Positions 36,269-43,476 of a stretch of 43,476 nucleotides of DNA are shown in pieces. Every line of letters begins with the position of its first letter. Position 1 is the stretch's first letter. Made by a program: the position numbers and the translations under genes. The stretch comes from Ectothiorhodospiraceae bacterium (GTDB lineage: Bacteria > Pseudomonadota > Gammaproteobacteria > SZUA-152). The stretch spans positions 1 through 43,476 of the forward strand of contig NVUB02000117.1 in NCBI GenBank assembly GCA_002401775.2, written 5' to 3'. The notes under the pieces were generated by a model. The model did no database searches. It was not told the origin of the DNA and saw only the letters and a program-made list of their open reading frames with translations.

Positions 36269-36404
36269 TATCTTTTCTCAATATATGATTAATAAATCCA
36301 CAAATCTATCAACATAATTAACCCATTTTAATATGCACAAGTACAATTTATTTTCTACACTTACTACTGATTCACTAGCAAACCGAACTTGTAATAAGTA
36401 TAAG

Positions 36405-36434
36405 TTGATTAGCGCTAAAAGCTATTTTTATATA
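36405..36434 (+). promoter_or_regulatory. Promoter of the tyrosine-degradation operon with an internal palindrome
   Basis: TTGATT (36405-36410), an 18-base spacer and TATATA (36429-36434), about 65 bases before the hppD start. The perfect palindrome TTAGCGCTAA (36409-36418) overlaps the -35 and the spacer, a position where a repressor would block RNA polymerase. The regulator is unknown. Confidence 0.45.
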
Positions 36435-36500
36435 TCAAACAATTAATAAGCCTATTTCTACGCGTAAAAATACTGAAAACAATCCATAAAGGGTTAATTC

Positions 36501-37565
36501 ATGAATAATCACTACGACAATCCTATGGGTACTGATGGTTTTGAATTTATTGAATATACTGCGGAAAATACTCATCTGTTATCCGAGTTATTTACAAATA
36601 TGGGTTTTACTCTAAGCGCGCACCACAGATCGAAAAATGTTGAACTATTTCAGCAAGGTGATACCAATTTTATCATCAACCACGAACCCAACAGTTATGC
36701 AAAATCCTATGCACGTGTTCATGGCCCATCGGTCTGTGCCTTTGGAATAAGAGTCAAAAATGCAAACGTTGCCTTTGATCACGCCATTAAATGTGGCGCT
36801 ATGCCAGTCCAAACCCCAACGGGACCCATGGAACTCAACATACCCGCTATACGAGGCGTGGGTGGGAGTTTGCTCTACATGATAGACCGTTACGGTGAAG
36901 ATAATATTTATGACATCGACTTTCCCCGAGTATCACAATCCGACAATCCACTGATTAACCCTGATGAATCAGGTATAAAAAATATCGATCATATCACTCA
37001 CAATGTACACCGTGGCCGCATGGATGAATGGGCATATTTTTACAAAATACTCTTCAACTTCAGAGAGATAAGGTATTTTGATATTAAAGGATTAAAAACC
37101 GGGCTTAAATCCCGCGCCATGGTGAGCCCATGTGGGAAAATTCGTATTCCCATCAACGAGTCCACTGATGACAAGTCCCAAATCGAAGAATACCTTACGG
37201 CATACAACGGTGAAGGGATACAACATATTGCTATGGTAACTGATGACATATATAAAACGGTAGAGAAACTACGAGAAAACAATATTCAATTCCTCTCAGT
37301 TCCTGACAGTTACTATGAAATGATTGAGCAACGTCTTCCGGGGCATAAAGAAGATACTCTGAGAATGAAGCGAGATAGAATTCTCATTGATGGTAGTGTC
37401 GATGAAAGTGAAAACCTCTTATTACAAATATTCACCGAAAATGTCATTGGTCCAATATTTTTCGAAATCATTCAACGCAAAGGAAATGAAGGGTTTGGTG
37501 AAGGTAATTTTCAGGCACTATTTGAATCAATAGAACGTGAGCAAATGCAGAGAGGAGTTCTTTGA
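36501..37565 (+). CDS. hppD: 4-hydroxyphenylpyruvate dioxygenase
   Basis: 354 residues, the usual bacterial length. The C-terminal VOC domain carries the iron triad His164 (in NIDHITHNVH), His242 (in GEGIQHIAM) and Glu322 (in PIFFEIIQRKG), with the typical C-terminal GFGEGNFQALFESIEREQ helix. It converts 4-hydroxyphenylpyruvate to homogentisate. A good AAGGG ribosome site precedes ATG 36501. Its stop overlaps the hmgA start by one base (TGATG). Confidence 0.96.
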   Translation: MNNHYDNPMGTDGFEFIEYTAENTHLLSELFTNMGFTLSAHHRSKNVELFQQGDTNFIINHEPNSYAKSYARVHGPSVCAFGIRVKNANVAFDHAIKCGAMPVQTPTGPMELNIPAIRGVGGSLLYMIDRYGEDNIYDIDFPRVSQSDNPLINPDESGIKNIDHITHNVHRGRMDEWAYFYKILFNFREIRYFDIKGLKTGLKSRAMVSPCGKIRIPINESTDDKSQIEEYLTAYNGEGIQHIAMVTDDIYKTVEKLRENNIQFLSVPDSYYEMIEQRLPGHKEDTLRMKRDRILIDGSVDESENLLLQIFTENVIGPIFFEIIQRKGNEGFGEGNFQALFESIEREQMQRGVL

Positions 37566-38704
37566 TGCCAAACTGGATTACCATGCCGCACACTGAAGGG
37601 ATCAGTTCTCGACAAGCTCACACCAATTTACCCAAAGGAACCTATGAACGTGAATTGGGGAAATTAGGATTTACAGGCCCTTCGACCCACATGTACCACC
37701 ATCATCCACCGACTAACTGGTCGCATATTGAGGGTACATTGATTCATCGTGCTTTTGACACGCACGCTATCGATATTTCCAGCAATTCGCCCTGGAACGC
37801 AGCACAATTACTGACTAATCAATATTTATCACTACGAATGTGGCATTGCTTAGCGTCAATGAACCACCTTGTCCGCAATGCCGATGGTGATGACCTACTC
37901 TTTGTCCATAAAGGAAGTGGTGATTTTTTTTGTGATTATGGGCATCTTCATTTCCAGGAGGGTGACTATATCATGATCCCTAAAGGGACCATGTGGCGTA
38001 TTGTTTTAACCCCATCTTCACAGAAATCTACAGAAATATTAATGATTGAAGCGATACAGCTTCATTATCAACTTCCGGATAAAGGGCTTATTGGACATCA
38101 TGCAATTTTTGACTCTGCGGTGTTAGATGTACCTAAAATAGATGATGCGTTTGTACAGCAACAGGGGGAGAATGAATGGTGTGTCGTAATTAAACGTCTT
38201 AATACCACCACTGATATGGTGTTTCCTTACAATCCTCTGGATGCTGTGGGCTGGCATGGCACACTTATGCCCGTAAAGATAAATTGGCGTGACATTCGGC
38301 CAATAATGAGTCACCGCTACCATGTCCCTCCTTCTGCTCATACACTTTTTTTGACTGATGAATTTATTGTTTCAACATTTGTTCCACGACCAATGGAATC
38401 TGAAGCGAATGTCCTTCGCGTACCGTTTTACCATAGTAATGACGACTATGATGAAGTGATTTTTTATCATCAGGGTAACTTTTTCTCTCGCGATAGTATT
38501 GAAGCTGGAATGATCACACTCCATCCCAGTGGCATTCCCCATGGCCCGCACCCCAAAGCTTACGCGGCCGGACAAAACTACGAGCGAAAAGAAACCGATG
38601 AAGTCGCCGTCATGATCGACAGCCGGGCTCCGCTGACGGTATCAGAAACTGCCGTTTCCATAGAAAAAAATGGTTACGTTAATGCCTGGAAACAGGACAA
38701 ATAA
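37565..38704 (+). CDS. hmgA: Homogentisate 1,2-dioxygenase
   Basis: About 379 residues, the short bacterial form. The start is ATG 37565, which shares one base with the hppD stop. An N-terminal FTGPSTHMYHHHPPTNW block and the cupin core PFYHSNDDYDEVIFYHQGNF (His290 and Glu297 are candidate iron ligands), then HPSGIPHGPHP (His326), match homogentisate dioxygenase. It opens the ring to maleylacetoacetate. The HPPD and fumarylacetoacetase neighbours confirm the pathway. Confidence 0.93.
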   Translation: MPNWITMPHTEGISSRQAHTNLPKGTYERELGKLGFTGPSTHMYHHHPPTNWSHIEGTLIHRAFDTHAIDISSNSPWNAAQLLTNQYLSLRMWHCLASMNHLVRNADGDDLLFVHKGSGDFFCDYGHLHFQEGDYIMIPKGTMWRIVLTPSSQKSTEILMIEAIQLHYQLPDKGLIGHHAIFDSAVLDVPKIDDAFVQQQGENEWCVVIKRLNTTTDMVFPYNPLDAVGWHGTLMPVKINWRDIRPIMSHRYHVPPSAHTLFLTDEFIVSTFVPRPMESEANVLRVPFYHSNDDYDEVIFYHQGNFFSRDSIEAGMITLHPSGIPHGPHPKAYAAGQNYERKETDEVAVMIDSRAPLTVSETAVSIEKNGYVNAWKQDK

Positions 38705-38710
38705 AACACT

Positions 38711-39751
38711 ATGAAACTGGCAAGCTTAAAACAGGGAGGGCGTGATGGCGCTCTGCTCGTGGTTAACAAAGATCTTACCCGTGCGGTGAAGGTATCAACA
38801 CTCTTATCTCCCTCCTTATCCCCACCCTCATCAACGTCTACAACTCTTACCGATACTTTAATCTTAGCAGTAGAGAATTGGAGAGAAGTATACGGTCTAT
38901 TGAACAATATCTATCAGCATTTGTGTGAAGAAAGTGATCAGGATGTAATACGTAACAGCTTCCCGCTTGATTTCCATCAATTATCTTCACCACTGCCTCG
39001 CAGCCCACAATGGTTGGACGGTAGCGCATATTTACCACACGTACGGCGTGTGAGGAAAGCAAGAGGGGCTGAAATGCCTGAATCTTTTTTGACTGACCCT
39101 CTCATGTATCAGGGTGCTTCTGACACATATTTATCACCACTTGAAGCAATCCCCTTGTGTGATGAAGATTGGGGTTGTGATTTCGAAGCAGAAATTGCCG
39201 TTATCACTGATGATGTCCCTTTGGGCATAAAAAGCCACTCTGCACATGAGCACATTACGCTAATTATGCTAGTTAATGATATTTCACTTCGAAATTTAAT
39301 CCCAAATGAACTCGCTAAGGGGTTTGGGTTTTTACACGGAAAACCAAGCAGTAGTTTTTCACCCATTGCGGTTACGCCCGATGAACTGGACGGTAGCTGG
39401 GAAAACTCAAAAGTTCATCTGCCCCTTTGCACATATTTAAATGATCGCCTGATGGGTGAACCGAATGCGGGTGACGATATGCAATTCAATTTCAGTGAAC
39501 TTATTGCGCACGCCGCCACCTCTCGCAGCCTCGCAGCAGGGACCATTATTGGGTCTGGTACGGTATCTAACGCCGATGAGAAGAAGGGTGTTTCCTGTTT
39601 AGTGGAAAAACGAGTGATAGAAATAGTAAAAAGCGGAAAAGCCACTACGCCATTTTTAAAGCACGACGATATAGTCCGTATTGAGATGAGAGACACGCGA
39701 GGCCACAATATATTTGGCTCTATAGAACAACGGGTCAAATTAGAACAGTAG
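38711..39751 (+). CDS. fahA: Fumarylacetoacetase
   Basis: 346 residues, 6 bases after hmgA. The FAH-fold C-terminal domain is clear: CDFEAEIAVITDDVP with its metal-binding Glu residues, LVNDISLRNL with the metal Asp, GFLHGKPSSSFSP, and GTIIGSGTVSN. It splits fumarylacetoacetate into fumarate and acetoacetate. A Ser/Pro/Thr-rich loop near residues 33-45 (LSPSLSPPSSTSTT) is a simple-sequence insertion. Confidence 0.92.
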   Translation: MKLASLKQGGRDGALLVVNKDLTRAVKVSTLLSPSLSPPSSTSTTLTDTLILAVENWREVYGLLNNIYQHLCEESDQDVIRNSFPLDFHQLSSPLPRSPQWLDGSAYLPHVRRVRKARGAEMPESFLTDPLMYQGASDTYLSPLEAIPLCDEDWGCDFEAEIAVITDDVPLGIKSHSAHEHITLIMLVNDISLRNLIPNELAKGFGFLHGKPSSSFSPIAVTPDELDGSWENSKVHLPLCTYLNDRLMGEPNAGDDMQFNFSELIAHAATSRSLAAGTIIGSGTVSNADEKKGVSCLVEKRVIEIVKSGKATTPFLKHDDIVRIEMRDTRGHNIFGSIEQRVKLEQ

Positions 39752-39757
39752 AACACC

Positions 39758-40429
39758 ATGGATGAAAAACATACACGAATTCTCTATAGCTATTTTCGCA
39801 GCTCAGCAGCATACCGTGTCCGAATTGCTTTACATTTGAAAGGGCTTACCTACGAAACACGTGCTGTTCACCTCACCAAAAATGGTGGAGAAAACTGGTT
39901 GCCAGAATACCTTTCCGTTAACCCGCAAGGCTTTGTACCAACGTTTGTCGATAATGGAAATGTCATTATTCAATCTCTTGCCATTATTGAATATCTCGAT
40001 GAGGCATATACTTCCTCGCCCCTGTTACCTGACACTGCAATTAATCGCGCATCATGCAGAGCATTGTCGCACATTATAAGTTGTGACGTTCACCCGCTGA
40101 ATAATTTACGAGTGATGAGCTACCTTACCGATAAATTATCCTGCTCTCAGGAATTTATGGCTCAGTGGTACTGCAAGTGGATCAACGAAGGTCTTAAAGC
40201 ATTTGAGATTCAATTACGTAAAAGGAAAACAGACACACCTTATTGCTGTGGAAATCAACCGAGCATGGCGGATATTTGTCTTATACCTCAACTTTACAAT
40301 GCCAGACGTTTTCATTGTGATCTATCGCCTTACCCTGTTATCACTGAAATTGAACATACCTGCAATGAACATAATGCATTTATGGCAGCAGCACCTGAAC
40401 GTCAACCTGATACACCTCCTGACGAATAA
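39758..40429 (+). CDS. maiA: Maleylacetoacetate isomerase (zeta-class GST)
   Basis: 223 residues of a GST fold. The zeta-class active site SSAAYRVRIALHLKGL is present (its first Ser binds glutathione), followed by VNPQGFVPTFVDNG and QSLAIIEYLDE. The C-terminal domain contains PSMADICLIPQLYNARRF. It isomerises maleylacetoacetate to fumarylacetoacetate. It lies six bases after fahA and completes the tyrosine set, so all steps from 4-hydroxyphenylpyruvate to fumarate and acetoacetate are in one operon. Confidence 0.94.
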   Translation: MDEKHTRILYSYFRSSAAYRVRIALHLKGLTYETRAVHLTKNGGENWLPEYLSVNPQGFVPTFVDNGNVIIQSLAIIEYLDEAYTSSPLLPDTAINRASCRALSHIISCDVHPLNNLRVMSYLTDKLSCSQEFMAQWYCKWINEGLKAFEIQLRKRKTDTPYCCGNQPSMADICLIPQLYNARRFHCDLSPYPVITEIEHTCNEHNAFMAAAPERQPDTPPDE

Positions 40430-40547
40430 CACACTACGTAATATTTTGCATCGAACTTTCAAAATAGTGCAGTGACATGAATAAAATATTTGGGGTATTA
40501 CATGATTTATCTTAGGCTGATTTTACACCATTAAAAGGCCAGGAAAG

Positions 40548-42941
40548 ATGCCTAACAAAAATGCAGCAATGAAATTTCGACAAGCACTACACGCAGAAAT
40601 CCCCTTGCAAATTGCCGGCGTCATTAATGCTTACAGCGCATTACTGGCTGAGCAAGCGGGATTTAAAGCGCTGTATCTTTCTGGTGCTGGTGTCGCTAAT
40701 GCCTGCTTTGCTATACCTGACATTGGCTTAACCCATTTTGGTGATATTTTACAGGAAGCCAAGCGCATCACCACGAAATGCGACCTTCCTTTACTGGTAG
40801 ATATCGATACCGGATTCTCTAATGAAATTTCATCACCAGAACTCGTATCTCAATTGATTGAAGCCGGTGTAGCGGCGATTCATATTGAAGACCAGGTAAC
40901 CAACAAACGTTGCGGACACCTTGATGGAAAACAATTGGTGAGCAGTGAGGTTATGCAACAACGGATTAGGGCTATGGTCGAGCATAATGATAAAAATGAC
41001 CTCATCATCATGGCCCGTACAGATGCCTGTTCTGTCGAAGGCCTTGAACCTGCCATTAAGCGAGCCATTGAATATCAAGAGGCGGGAGCGGAGATGATAT
41101 TTGCGGAGGCTCTCTCAAGCTTGGCTGACTATCATACATTTACAACCGCCCTAAACGTTCCCGTACTTGCCAATATGACCGAATTCGGTGTTACCCCACT
41201 CTTTACCCAAAAGGAGCTCGCGAGGGTGAATATTGCAATGGCCTTGTACCCCTTGTCGGCCTTTCGTGCGATGAATCAGGCGGCACTTTTGGTATACCAG
41301 ACCATTAAACATTCCGGGACACAGCGGGAAGTAACGGGCACAATGCAAACCCGAGAAGCGCTTTATAAAATATTGGACTATACATCGTCTACAACTATTT
41401 CAAAGGATGTGGTCAGTACCAATAGTAAAGAGAAGAGCAAAGACAAGAGAAAAGGTATAAATACCCCTTTCGCCGAAGATAGCACTCCAAGCAAGCCACG
41501 ATTCGATGGCCTCTTGGTCGATATCGCCGATTATTGCTTTTCTGACCACCACTTTAGCTCACAAACAATGTCTAATGCCCGCATCGCTCTCATGGACGCG
41601 ATAAGCTGTGCCCTGTCAGGGCTACAAGACGTCAGGTGCGTAAAACATCTTCAAGCTTTCCAGCATAATAACCCGATAAGATTAAACAAGCGCCTCCTTG
41701 GTGCAAACCTTGACTCAGGCCTTGTCCAGAGTACTTACAATATATCCTGCTTGATGAGATGGCTGGACTATAACGACACCTGGCTCGCGAGGGAATGGGG
41801 CCATCCATCGGATAACATTGGTGCCATACTTGCCTGTGCTGATTACCATTCCCGACACTCCCAACACTCCCAACATTCACAAGGTAAAACATGGAGAATG
41901 GTAGATGTTCTGAACGCTCTTATTATTGCCTACGAAATTCAAGGTATTCTGGCCCTTGATAACTCATTTAATGAGCAAGGGCTTGACCATGTAATTCTTG
42001 TACGTCTGGCTTCAACCGCGATTGCCGTGAAGTTGCTCGGTGGCAATAAAGCGCACTTGTTAAACGCTTTATCCAATGCCTTAATGGACGGTGTACCCTT
42101 ACGGCTTTATCGCCAAGGTGACAATACCGGTCAACGGAAGTCGTGGGCAGCCGCAGATGCCAGTAGTCGCGGCGTTAACCTGGCAATGCAAGCCATCAAT
42201 GGTGAACCAGGATATCCCGCCGTTTTGACCGATAACAAGTGGGGTTTTAATAGTGTAATCCTTAACCATAAACCCTTGATAAAATCTCAGGAATTTAATC
42301 ACTACGTTATTGACAACATCTTATACAAGGTCAGTTACCCCGTAGAGTTCCATGCGCAAACTGCCGTAGAGTCTGCGGTTGAACTGCACCGCTCATTCAA
42401 AAGTGAATATGGCTGTCAAATAGAAAACATCGTAACAATCAATATTTACTCTCATTCCGCTGCAATGCGCATAATCAATAAGACAGGCCCACTCTCCAAT
42501 CCCGCCGACAGAGACCATTGCCTTCAATATGCCGTAGCCGTTGCATTGTTGACTGGAGACTTGAGTGTCGATAATTACCAAAATTCATATGCCAACATTT
42601 CAGAAGTCGATTGTTTAAGAAAAAAAATCCATGTCACTGAAGATACGCAATATAGCCTCGACTATTATGACCCGCATAAACGGGCAATTCCAAATCGTCT
42701 TGAAATTACCTATAGCGATAATCACCTTATGTCACATCAAGTGATGTATCCATTAGGGCATCCGAGGCGCAGAGACGAGGCACTCCCCTTATTGAAGGAC
42801 AAATTTACTGATGCCATACAAAACATGTTCGCACCAGAAAAGGCCGATTTTATAGTGAACCTAAGTTATGACGATGACAGTTTCATGGATTTACCCATCC
42901 AGGAATGGCTGGATTACTTGATGCCATCTCGTACACATTGA
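40548..42941 (+). CDS. Fused methylisocitrate lyase - 2-methylcitrate dehydratase (PrpB-PrpD)
   Basis: 797 residues in one uninterrupted frame with a good AGGAAAG ribosome site. Residues 1-278 are PrpB: INAYSALLAEQAGFKALYLS, Mg-site VDIDTGF, the active Cys122 in KRCGH, and MARTDA. Residues 279-317 are a Ser/Lys/Asp-rich linker. Residues 318-797 are a full-length MmgE/PrpD: WLDYNDTWLAREWGHPSDNI, AAADASSRGVNLAMQAINGE, YPVEFHAQTAVESAVELH, and GPLSNPADRDHCLQYAVAVA. Usually these are two genes. Both halves keep their expected key residues, so both activities are likely. A 9-base in-frame duplication lies at 41856-41882. Substrate use needs an aconitase between the two reactions, none of which is here. 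Confidence 0.9.
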   Translation: MPNKNAAMKFRQALHAEIPLQIAGVINAYSALLAEQAGFKALYLSGAGVANACFAIPDIGLTHFGDILQEAKRITTKCDLPLLVDIDTGFSNEISSPELVSQLIEAGVAAIHIEDQVTNKRCGHLDGKQLVSSEVMQQRIRAMVEHNDKNDLIIMARTDACSVEGLEPAIKRAIEYQEAGAEMIFAEALSSLADYHTFTTALNVPVLANMTEFGVTPLFTQKELARVNIAMALYPLSAFRAMNQAALLVYQTIKHSGTQREVTGTMQTREALYKILDYTSSTTISKDVVSTNSKEKSKDKRKGINTPFAEDSTPSKPRFDGLLVDIADYCFSDHHFSSQTMSNARIALMDAISCALSGLQDVRCVKHLQAFQHNNPIRLNKRLLGANLDSGLVQSTYNISCLMRWLDYNDTWLAREWGHPSDNIGAILACADYHSRHSQHSQHSQGKTWRMVDVLNALIIAYEIQGILALDNSFNEQGLDHVILVRLASTAIAVKLLGGNKAHLLNALSNALMDGVPLRLYRQGDNTGQRKSWAAADASSRGVNLAMQAINGEPGYPAVLTDNKWGFNSVILNHKPLIKSQEFNHYVIDNILYKVSYPVEFHAQTAVESAVELHRSFKSEYGCQIENIVTINIYSHSAAMRIINKTGPLSNPADRDHCLQYAVAVALLTGDLSVDNYQNSYANISEVDCLRKKIHVTEDTQYSLDYYDPHKRAIPNRLEITYSDNHLMSHQVMYPLGHPRRRDEALPLLKDKFTDAIQNMFAPEKADFIVNLSYDDDSFMDLPIQEWLDYLMPSRTH

Positions 42942-42963
42942 ACCCAAAGATAGGGAAGAACAC

Positions 42964-43356
42964 ATGTTTTCAAAGACCATAACGCCCATATTTTGCGACA
43001 CAGATGCGCTTGGACACATCAGTAATACGACAATTCCAAGGTGGCTTGAATCGGCAAGAGACCCAATATTCCAGCTTTTCACTCCCGATATGGACCCGAA
43101 AAATTGGGCCCTCATCATTGCCAAGTATGAGATTAATTTTATTGCAGAGCTATTTTATGGAAAAGATGTCGAGATAAGAACTACCCTGTCAAAAATGGGT
43201 AATTCTTCCCTGCATGTCCGTCAGGAAATTTGGCAAACCAGTACCCTTGCCATCAAAGGGTTAACCATACTGATACATTTTGATTACAAATCTCGCAAGT
43301 CATTACCGATACCGACGACTATTCGTGAGAAATTACTGGAACATTTACAGACTTAA
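42964..43356 (+). CDS. Hotdog-fold acyl-CoA thioesterase (4HBT family)
   Basis: 130 residues, 22 bases after the fusion gene and preceded by GGGAAG. The opening PIFCDTDALGHISNTTIPRW is the YbgC/FadM type of 4HBT domain with the catalytic Asp in the D.D..GH.(N/S)N pattern, followed by the helix LESARDPIFQ and later ILIHFDYKSRKSLPIP. It hydrolyses acyl-CoA of unknown chain. In this operon it could relieve CoA trapping when propionyl- or acetoacetyl-CoA builds up. Confidence 0.86.
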   Translation: MFSKTITPIFCDTDALGHISNTTIPRWLESARDPIFQLFTPDMDPKNWALIIAKYEINFIAELFYGKDVEIRTTLSKMGNSSLHVRQEIWQTSTLAIKGLTILIHFDYKSRKSLPIPTTIREKLLEHLQT

Positions 43357-43366
43357 GCCTAACGTT

Positions 43367-43476
43367 GCATAAAATAGCGTACTTTGAACATGCCTCAGAA
43401 GTGGTGCAGTTGCTTATGATTTGAGGCCGTCAGCGACATGGATGTCGCTGTCGAGCTTACAGGGATGTATTTACGC
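43367..43476. repeat. Interspersed repeat, copy B, with hairpin
   Basis: Aligns with 15756-15841 from GCATAAAATA onward. After GATTTGAGGCCGTC it carries GCGACAT-GG-ATGTCGC, a perfect 7-base hairpin, then GAGCTTACAGGGATGTATTT, which copy A lacks. It begins 10 bases after the thioesterase stop and may close the operon. Confidence 0.65.

Larger units (their letters stand above)
36156..36500. other. Divergent control region between the minus (leucine) and plus (tyrosine) operons
   Basis: No gene found. It contains a short hairpin (36253-36268) and a good plus-strand promoter (36405-36434), and is strongly AT-rich. It lies between two divergent operons that both feed acetoacetate, which makes shared control possible. 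No regulator gene is present in the catabolic part. Confidence 0.5.

Overview
The window looks like chromosome from a gammaproteobacterium, probably free-living and possibly marine. This is inferred from gene content only: a YihY/BrkB protein, a bacterial alpha-2-macroglobulin with PbpC, a methylcitrate pathway, and tyrosine and leucine degradation operons. No rRNA, tRNA, CRISPR array or intact insertion sequence was found.

Layout. (1) Bases 1-3240 hold a truncated MscS channel gene, a YihY/BrkB membrane protein, a degraded 5' stub of a pirin gene, and a minus-strand cluster: an M15 peptidase, two very small ORFs and a DUF1439 protein. (2) Bases 3487-15033 hold two giant, translationally coupled genes. 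The first encodes an 1841-residue exported protein made of repeated beta-sandwich-like modules that I cannot assign to a named family. The second encodes a 1981-residue alpha-2-macroglobulin with an intact CTEQ thioester motif. (3) Bases 15034-20737 are an accessory stretch lying between the macroglobulin and pbpC, two genes usually found together. It carries a GNAT acetyltransferase, a relic of a CHC2 zinc-finger (primase-like) gene, an XRE regulator with a solo HicB-like protein, an ABM-type monooxygenase, a two-gene exported unit (13 MORN repeats fused to a C13 caspase-like protease, plus a DUF2059-like partner), and a FitAB/VapBC toxin-antitoxin module. (4) pbpC lies at 20758-23202, followed by a 625-base gene-poor gap and a three-gene RelE/HigB-HigA-type operon with a DUF6941 protein. 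A REPIN-like repeat cluster closes this part.

(5) Bases 25170-43356 form one catabolic island of two divergent operons. The minus operon, from its 5' end, is a heme-oxygenase-like diiron protein, isovaleryl-CoA dehydrogenase, thiolase, methylcrotonyl-CoA carboxylase beta subunit, methylglutaconyl-CoA hydratase, HMG-CoA lyase, an HSD10-type dehydrogenase, acetoacetyl-CoA synthetase and 2-methylcitrate synthase. The plus operon is HPPD, homogentisate dioxygenase, fumarylacetoacetase, maleylacetoacetate isomerase, a single 797-residue PrpB-PrpD fusion and a hotdog thioesterase. Leucine and tyrosine degradation both release acetoacetate, which AacS and thiolase turn into acetyl-CoA. Propionyl-CoA (for example from isoleucine) would enter PrpC and then PrpD and PrpB. 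The biotin-carrying MCC alpha subunit and an aconitase for the methylcitrate pathway are not in the window.

The most unusual items are the PrpB-PrpD fusion, the MORN-C13 protease pair, the giant module-repeat partner of the macroglobulin, the diiron-oxidase-like protein between the two catabolic operons, and many short in-frame tandem duplications (9-18 bases) spread through otherwise ordinary enzymes. A hairpin-bearing intergenic repeat is present in two diverged copies about 27 kb apart.
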